Assembly (NCBI RefSeq): GCF_000758325.1
Contig: NZ_CP009459.1
Span: 2,666,001 to 2,730,000, forward strand
Length of the DNA stretch: 64,000 nucleotides
Origin: Cedecea neteri
Lineage (GTDB): Bacteria; Pseudomonadota; Gammaproteobacteria; Enterobacterales; Enterobacteriaceae
Reading direction: 5' to 3'
The position numbers and the translations under genes were made by a program. Position 1 is the stretch's first letter; every line of letters starts with the position of its first letter. Below the pieces are notes generated by a model. It ran no database searches. It saw only the letters and a list, made by a program, of their open reading frames with translations, and was not told the DNA's origin. Positions 60,547 to 64,000 of this stretch are shown here, piece after piece.

Positions 60547-61281
60547 ATGAGTTTTGAAGGAAAAATTGCGCTGGTTACCGGCGCTAGCCGTGGTATCGGC
60601 CGCGCTATCGCCGAGACCTTAGTGGCTCGCGGGGCAAAAGTTATCGGGACTGCGACCAGTGAAAGCGGCGCGCAGGCCATCAGCGATTATCTGGGCGAAA
60701 ACGGCAAAGGCTTCATGCTGAACGTGACCGACCCGGCTTCCATTGAAGCCGTGCTGGACAGCATCCGTAAAGAGTTTGGTGAAGTAGATATTCTGGTGAA
60801 CAACGCCGGTATCACTCGCGATAACCTGCTGATGCGCATGAAAGAAGACGAGTGGAACGACATTGTCGAAACCAACCTGTCATCTGTTTTCCGTCTGTCA
60901 AAAGCGGTAATGCGAGCTATGATGAAAAAGCGTCATGGGCGTATTATCACTATCGGTTCTGTGGTTGGTACCATGGGAAATGCTGGTCAGGCTAACTACG
61001 CTGCGGCGAAGGCTGGTTTGATTGGCTTCAGTAAATCGCTGGCGCGCGAAGTCGCGTCTCGCGGTATTACTGTGAACGTTGTTGCTCCGGGCTTTATTGA
61101 AACGGACATGACGCGTGCGCTCTCTGATGAACAGCGTGCGGGTATTCTGGCGCAGGTTCCTGCGGGTCGCTTAGGCGACGCAAATGAAATCGCCAGTGCA
61201 GTAGCATTTTTAGCCTCTGACGAAGCTGGGTACATCTCTGGTGAGACCCTGCACGTCAACGGCGGAATGTATATGGTTTAA
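60547..61281 (+). CDS. fabG: 3-oxoacyl-ACP reductase (FabG)
   Basis: 244 aa, as in E. coli. It is a short-chain dehydrogenase with NADP motif [10 protein letters not shown] near residues 11-20, NNAG at 86-89 and the active-site Ser138, Tyr151, Lys155 in [20 protein letters not shown]. It reduces beta-ketoacyl-ACP. The ATG at 60547 follows AAAACGAGGAAAACC. Confidence 0.97.
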   Translation: MSFEGKIALVTGASRGIGRAIAETLVARGAKVIGTATSESGAQAISDYLGENGKGFMLNVTDPASIEAVLDSIRKEFGEVDILVNNAGITRDNLLMRMKEDEWNDIVETNLSSVFRLSKAVMRAMMKKRHGRIITIGSVVGTMGNAGQANYAAAKAGLIGFSKSLAREVASRGITVNVVAPGFIETDMTRALSDEQRAGILAQVPAGRLGDANEIASAVAFLASDEAGYISGETLHVNGGMYMV

Positions 61282-61435
61282 TCACGGTGAAAAATATTTG
61301 CGTTATTTGGGCGAATGCCCGCAAAATAGCGTAAAATCGTGGTTTGACCAGCCGGGATTTGGTTGCATCTTTTTCAACATTTTATACACTACGAAAACCA
61401 TCGCGAAAGCGAGTTTTGATAGGAAATTTAAGAGT

Positions 61436-63000
<1,565 letters not shown>

Positions 63001-63009
63001 CCGTTTCAT

Positions 63010-63034
63010 AAAGGGCCCGCTTGCGGGCCCTTTT
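63010..63034 (+). terminator. Terminator of fabF
   Basis: AAAGGGCCCGC - TT - GCGGGCCCTTT followed by T, nine bases past the stop codon. The stem is very stable and the T-tract short. Confidence 0.85.
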
Positions 63035-63109
63035 GCTGTTCAGAATTCCCCTCTTGTCGCCCGTAAATCCCTCTGGCAACCTTGTGTTTTCGTCTCCTGA
63101 GGAATCCCT

Positions 63110-63910
63110 ATGTATCTTATTAATGGTCAGTGGCAGGAAACGCTACCGGCAAACGACCGGGCGATTCAGTTTGGCGACGGCTGCTTTACCACCGCCCGCG
63201 TTATTGATGGCGGGGTGCGCTTTCAGGCAGATCATATTCGCCGCCTGCAGCAGGCCTGCGAAGCGCTGATGATAGGGCCGGTTGACTGGGCCATGCTCTG
63301 TGATGAGATGGATATGCTGGCGGCCTCTGAAACCAAAGCCGTGCTCAAGGTGATTATTTCTCGCGGGGCGGGCGGGCGCGGTTACAGTGCTGCAAACTGC
63401 ACACAGCCTACGCGAATGCTCTCTCTCTCGCCTTACCCTGACTTTTATCCCGCCTGGCGCGAGCAGGGGATTAAGCTCGCGCTCAGCCCGGTAAAATTAG
63501 GCATCAATCCTGCGCTGGCAGGCATTAAACATCTTAACCGGCTTGAACAGGTTCTTATTCGTACGCATCTTGAACAGACGACGGCCCAGGAGGCGCTGGT
63601 TCTTGACAGTCAGGGGAGCCTGGTGGAATGCTGTGCGGCTAATTTATTCTGGCGCAAAGGCGATGACGTTTATACGCCGCGTATTGACGGCGCGGGCGTG
63701 AATGGCACGATGCGTCAGCGCATTATCGCCTGTCTGGGCAATTCTCCCTGGCGGCTGCATGAGGTGAGTGAAGGTCTGGAAACCCTGGCCGATGTGGATG
63801 AGATAATCATTTGCAATGCGCTAATGCCGGTTATACCGGTGAACCAGGCCCAGAACTGGCATTACACATCGCGTGAACTTTACTGTTTTTTAGCCCCACT
63901 TTGTGAGTAA
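63110..63910 (+). CDS. pabC: Aminodeoxychorismate lyase (PabC)
   Basis: 266 aa (E. coli 269). A fold-type IV PLP enzyme that releases pyruvate from aminodeoxychorismate to give p-aminobenzoate for folate. The PLP Lys is in LAGIKHLNRLEQV near residue 143. The PLP-phosphate region is SLVECCAANLFW and the substrate region GVNGTMRQRI. CTGAGGAATCCC precedes the start. Confidence 0.94.
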   Translation: MYLINGQWQETLPANDRAIQFGDGCFTTARVIDGGVRFQADHIRRLQQACEALMIGPVDWAMLCDEMDMLAASETKAVLKVIISRGAGGRGYSAANCTQPTRMLSLSPYPDFYPAWREQGIKLALSPVKLGINPALAGIKHLNRLEQVLIRTHLEQTTAQEALVLDSQGSLVECCAANLFWRKGDDVYTPRIDGAGVNGTMRQRIIACLGNSPWRLHEVSEGLETLADVDEIIICNALMPVIPVNQAQNWHYTSRELYCFLAPLCE

Positions 63911-63920
63911 CCGATTACCG

Positions 63921-64000
63921 ATGAAAAAGATGTTTCGTTTCTTTCTGGTTTTGCTGATTGTGCTTGGCATCGCCGCCGGTGCAGGCATGTGGAAGGTGCG
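63921..64000 (+). CDS. mltG: Endolytic murein transglycosylase MltG, N-terminus only
   Basis: Only the first 26 codons are inside the window. MKKMFRFFLVLLIVLGIAAGAGMWKV is a single membrane anchor resembling MltG of E. coli ([26 protein letters not shown]). MltG cleaves nascent glycan strands at the membrane. Position after pabC supports the name. It starts ten bases after the pabC stop. Confidence 0.85.
   Translation, partial: MKKMFRFFLVLLIVLGIAAGAGMWKV

Overview
The window comes from the chromosome of a member of the Enterobacteriaceae. Its gene order follows the Escherichia coli K-12 segment from serX-ghrA through csg, opgGH, pyrC, murJ, flg, rne and fab to mltG, and most proteins are readily recognisable as E. 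coli orthologues. The genus cannot be fixed from sequence alone. Several local differences (a hydroxamate-siderophore uptake block beside csg, no clsC beside ymdB, no grxB beside yceB, a yeaR-yeaR-yoaG operon between flgL and rne) place it outside Escherichia.

Layout. 1-1.7 kb: a TetR-family repressor and the start of an RND-efflux adaptor, on the minus strand and running off the left edge. 1.86-2.4 kb: tRNA-Ser(GGA) followed by two repeat units that each carry a copy of the tRNA 3' end, resembling the rtT repeats of the E. coli tyrT operon. 2.6-5.5 kb: ghrA, ycdX, ycdY, ycdZ. 5.6-10.4 kb: both curli operons (csgDEFG and csgBAC) and ymdA, with a 777-bp control region between csgD and csgB. 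10.5-16.5 kb: a LolA-like protein, a FhuD-like binding protein, a FhuB-like double permease and a TonB-dependent receptor, with no FhuC-type ATPase. 16.6-38.5 kb: ymdB, opgC, opgGH, yceK, msyB, mdtG, lpxL, trhO, yceI-yceJ, yceO, solA, bssS, dinI, pyrC, yceB, mdtH, rimJ, yceH, mviM, murJ and a cold-shock-domain protein gene.

38.6-50.1 kb: the flagellar block flgNMA (minus) and flgBCDEFGHIJ-KL (plus). A FlhD4C2-type box lies in the flgA-flgB gap and sigma-28-type promoters precede flgM and flgK. These genes build the rod, hook, P- and L-rings and hook-filament junction, and hold FliA in check through FlgM. 50.2-51.1 kb: a small operon with two YeaR paralogues and YoaG under a near-consensus NsrR operator. 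51.3-54.9 kb: rne with its long 5' leader. 55.1-56.6 kb: rluC and yceF. 56.9-64 kb: yceD-rpmF-plsX-fabH-fabD-fabG-acpP-fabF-pabC-mltG, which couples ribosomal protein L32, phospholipid precursor synthesis, the type II fatty-acid synthase core, folate synthesis and glycan-strand processing.

Most of the window is ordinary core genome. The points most worth checking are the tRNA-derived repeats, a CsgA lacking the usual Gly-rich N22 segment, an apparent frameshift at the rimJ start, the fhuC-less siderophore block, and the NsrR-controlled yeaR duplication. I found no CRISPR array, insertion sequence, prophage or clear new multi-gene system.
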